NCBI GenBank assembly: GCA_002314855.1
Contig: DCHQ01000039.1
Location: forward strand, 72,109 to 136,108
Length of the DNA: 64,000 nt
Source of the DNA: Lachnospiraceae bacterium UBA1748
GTDB taxonomy: Bacteria; Bacillota; Clostridia; Lachnospirales; Lachnospiraceae
Reading direction: 5' to 3'
In this document: in pieces, positions 62,775-64,000 of the stretch
Layout: each line of letters starts with the position of its first letter
Numbering within the stretch: the stretch's first letter is position 1
Made by a program: the position numbers and the translations under genes
Notes under the pieces: generated by a model
What the model was told of the DNA's origin: nothing
The model's database searches: none
The model's input: the letters and a program-made list of their open reading frames with translations, nothing else

Positions 62775-63147
62775 AATTTTTTCTCCCTTTATTCTAGTAT
62801 GATTTTTGTGCCTGGGAATAAATACTTTTTATTTTACTTATTTCTCTTACACGAGAGTTTACTTTACTGCAATAATGCACAAAAGAAAACGTAAATAGTA
62901 TACAAAAATACCAAAGAGAGACGAACGAGATATGTTTATTATGTGAATATCGAATTCGATATAGAACCCCCTTGAAGGCCTTGGGGACGGGGCTTTCGAT
63001 GTATGTTTGGTTCATTTCATCATCATTTCAAGAAGGAAGTGCATTTTTATTAAGGATATGTTATCATAAGATGGTTTGTAAACAATCATATGTAATAATT
63101 AGATCGATGAATATATCGTCATATTTTTCAAAGGAGAATATATAAAT
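62775..63147. other. 373-base divergent intergenic region
   Basis: It separates the minus-strand lipoprotein from ychF. Mostly AT-rich, it contains a perfect 16-base palindrome ATATCGAATTCGATAT (62947-62962) directly followed by a GC-rich patch (62966-62999) with CCCC/GGGG pairing potential. A 73-codon minus-strand frame (62794-63015) has no ribosome site and no recognisable product. AAGGAG at 63131 serves ychF. Confidence 0.65.
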
Positions 63148-64000
63148 ATGAAATTAGGAATCGTAGGACTTCCTAACGTAGGTAAGTCTACTTTATTTAA
63201 CGCAATAACAGGAACAGCTAATGCACAGGCAGCAAACTATCCTTTCTGTACTATTGAGCCAAACAATGGTATCGTAGCAGTTCCAGATGAGAGACTTGAT
63301 AAGCTTGCTGATTATTGGCAGACAGATAAGAAGACACCTGCAGTAGTAGAGTTCGTAGATATAGCAGGTCTTGTAAAGGGTGCATCTAAGGGTGCTGGTC
63401 TTGGTAACAAGTTCCTTGGACATATTAGAGAGTGTGATGCAATCATCCACGTAGTACGTTGCTTTGATAATGATGAAATCATGCACGTAGTTGAAGATGC
63501 AACAAAGGCTGTAGCAGTAGACCCAGCTGGCGATATGGAATGTATCGATATGGAGCTTATCTTTGCTGATATGGATATCGTAGAGAATCGTATTGCTAAG
63601 CAGGAAAAGCTTGCAAAGGGTGGCAACAAGGCAGCTAAGGAAGAGGCTGAGTTCTTAGTAGGACTTCGTGAGCATCTTGAGGCTGGTAAGAATGCTCGTT
63701 TATTCCAGTATGATGAGCAGAATGAAATACAGGTAATGGCAATGAAAGAAATGGGACTTCTCTCAGCTAAGTCTATTATCTATGCTTGTAATATGGATGA
63801 TGATGGTGTGGCTGATCCAGAAGCTAACAATTACTATCAGATAGTTAAGGCAAAGGCAGCAGCAGAAGGTTCTGAAGTTATTCCTATCTGTGCTAAGACA
63901 GAGGAGGAGCTTTCTGAGCTTGATGATGATGAAAGAAAGGCATTTATGGAAGACCTTGGCATCATGGAGTCAGGTCTTGATAAGCTTATCAAGGCAGGCT
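63148..64000 (+). CDS. ychF: Ribosome-associated ATPase YchF (partial, runs off the window)
   Basis: The visible 284 residues start KLGIVGLPNVGKSTLFNAIT (P-loop), with ANYPFCTIEPNNGIVAVPDERL, EFVDIAGLVKGASKGAGLGN (switch II) and YACNMDDDG, where the usual NKxD guanine motif is NMDD, the change that makes YchF/OLA1 prefer ATP. A coiled-coil insert sits near 135-165. The C-terminal TGS domain lies beyond the window end. AAGGAG is 11 bases before the ATG, a slightly long spacing. Confidence 0.95.
   Translation, partial: MKLGIVGLPNVGKSTLFNAITGTANAQAANYPFCTIEPNNGIVAVPDERLDKLADYWQTDKKTPAVVEFVDIAGLVKGASKGAGLGNKFLGHIRECDAIIHVVRCFDNDEIMHVVEDATKAVAVDPAGDMECIDMELIFADMDIVENRIAKQEKLAKGGNKAAKEEAEFLVGLREHLEAGKNARLFQYDEQNEIQVMAMKEMGLLSAKSIIYACNMDDDGVADPEANNYYQIVKAKAAAEGSEVIPICAKTEEELSELDDDERKAFMEDLGIMESGLDKLIKAG

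Noticed and set aside
62794..63015. 73-codon minus-strand frame in the intergenic region before ychF
   Set aside because: No Shine-Dalgarno sequence, no recognisable domain, and it runs through the palindrome and GC patch.
1..64000. CRISPR arrays, insertion sequences, tRNA or rRNA genes
   Set aside because: No regular spaced repeats, transposase genes, terminal inverted repeats or RNA gene signatures were seen.

Overview
The window reads as chromosomal DNA of a low-GC, Gram-positive anaerobe, most likely a Lachnospiraceae clostridium; a Butyrivibrio or Pseudobutyrivibrio relative is a guess from gene style. Supporting signs are the FabK/FabH/FabZ/FabT-type fatty-acid genes, a fused AccD-AccA, a PASTA-domain Ser/Thr kinase with its PP2C phosphatase, a superoxide reductase, many diderm-free lipoproteins with lipoboxes, strong GGAGG ribosome binding sites and intrinsic terminators with T-runs. 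No rRNA, tRNA, CRISPR array, insertion sequence or prophage was seen. Most of the window is ordinary core genome; the accessory part lies mainly between about 39.5 and 63 kb.

Layout. 1-2.9 kb: the end of a FecCD-type ABC permease, its ATPase, a ModE-like DNA-binding protein, a MocA-type nucleotidyltransferase and BirA. 2.9-5.4 kb: a polar amino-acid ABC transporter. 5.4-8.7 kb: a fused SecDF and a metallo-beta-lactamase-fold lipoprotein. 8.8-18.1 kb: a fatty-acid synthesis operon (acpP, fabK, fabD, fabG, fabF, fabZ, accDA, a second FabK/NMO-like gene, fabH, a MarR regulator) behind a strong promoter overlapped by FabT-type operator sequences. 18.1-20 kb: ThrH and a convergent membrane-anchored trigger-factor-like foldase. 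20.2-32.9 kb: a compact housekeeping run, recJ-priA-def-fmt-rsmB-rlmN-stp-pasta kinase-rsgA-rpe, linking replication restart, translation initiation, rRNA methylation and cell-wall-sensing phosphorylation. 33-39.4 kb: a membrane-anchored lipase-like hydrolase, an L,D-transpeptidase, a MATE exporter, an acyl-ACP thioesterase with an MBL hydrolase, and a Kef/NhaP-type antiporter.

39.6-48.9 kb: an ECF sigma/anti-sigma pair facing a FecR-domain surface protein, small membrane proteins, an orphan solute-binding lipoprotein with an extra N-terminal domain, a CmpB-type membrane protein, and a GntR(YtrA)-controlled ABC exporter. 49-52.7 kb: an MBOAT acyltransferase, an SGNH-like partner and an SH3-SGNH lipoprotein, best explained as a surface-glycan O-acylation module. 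52.7-57 kb: a second MATE exporter, a diguanylate cyclase and two HTH regulators. 57-58.6 kb (minus strand): thioredoxin, superoxide reductase, a Cys-containing small membrane protein and TspO form an apparent redox-stress operon. 58.9-64 kb: an HTH gene, a coiled-coil protein, a TauE/SafE permease behind a structured leader with a terminator (riboswitch candidate), an MFS transporter, a DUF4854-like lipoprotein and the start of ychF.

The most promising undescribed items are the structured leader upstream of the TauE/SafE gene (59962-60069), the Trx-SOR-small-membrane-protein-TspO operon with its nested inverted repeats, the orphan fused solute-binding lipoprotein, and the MBOAT/SGNH/SH3-SGNH module. 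All functional names come from recognising motifs by eye; no database search was run.
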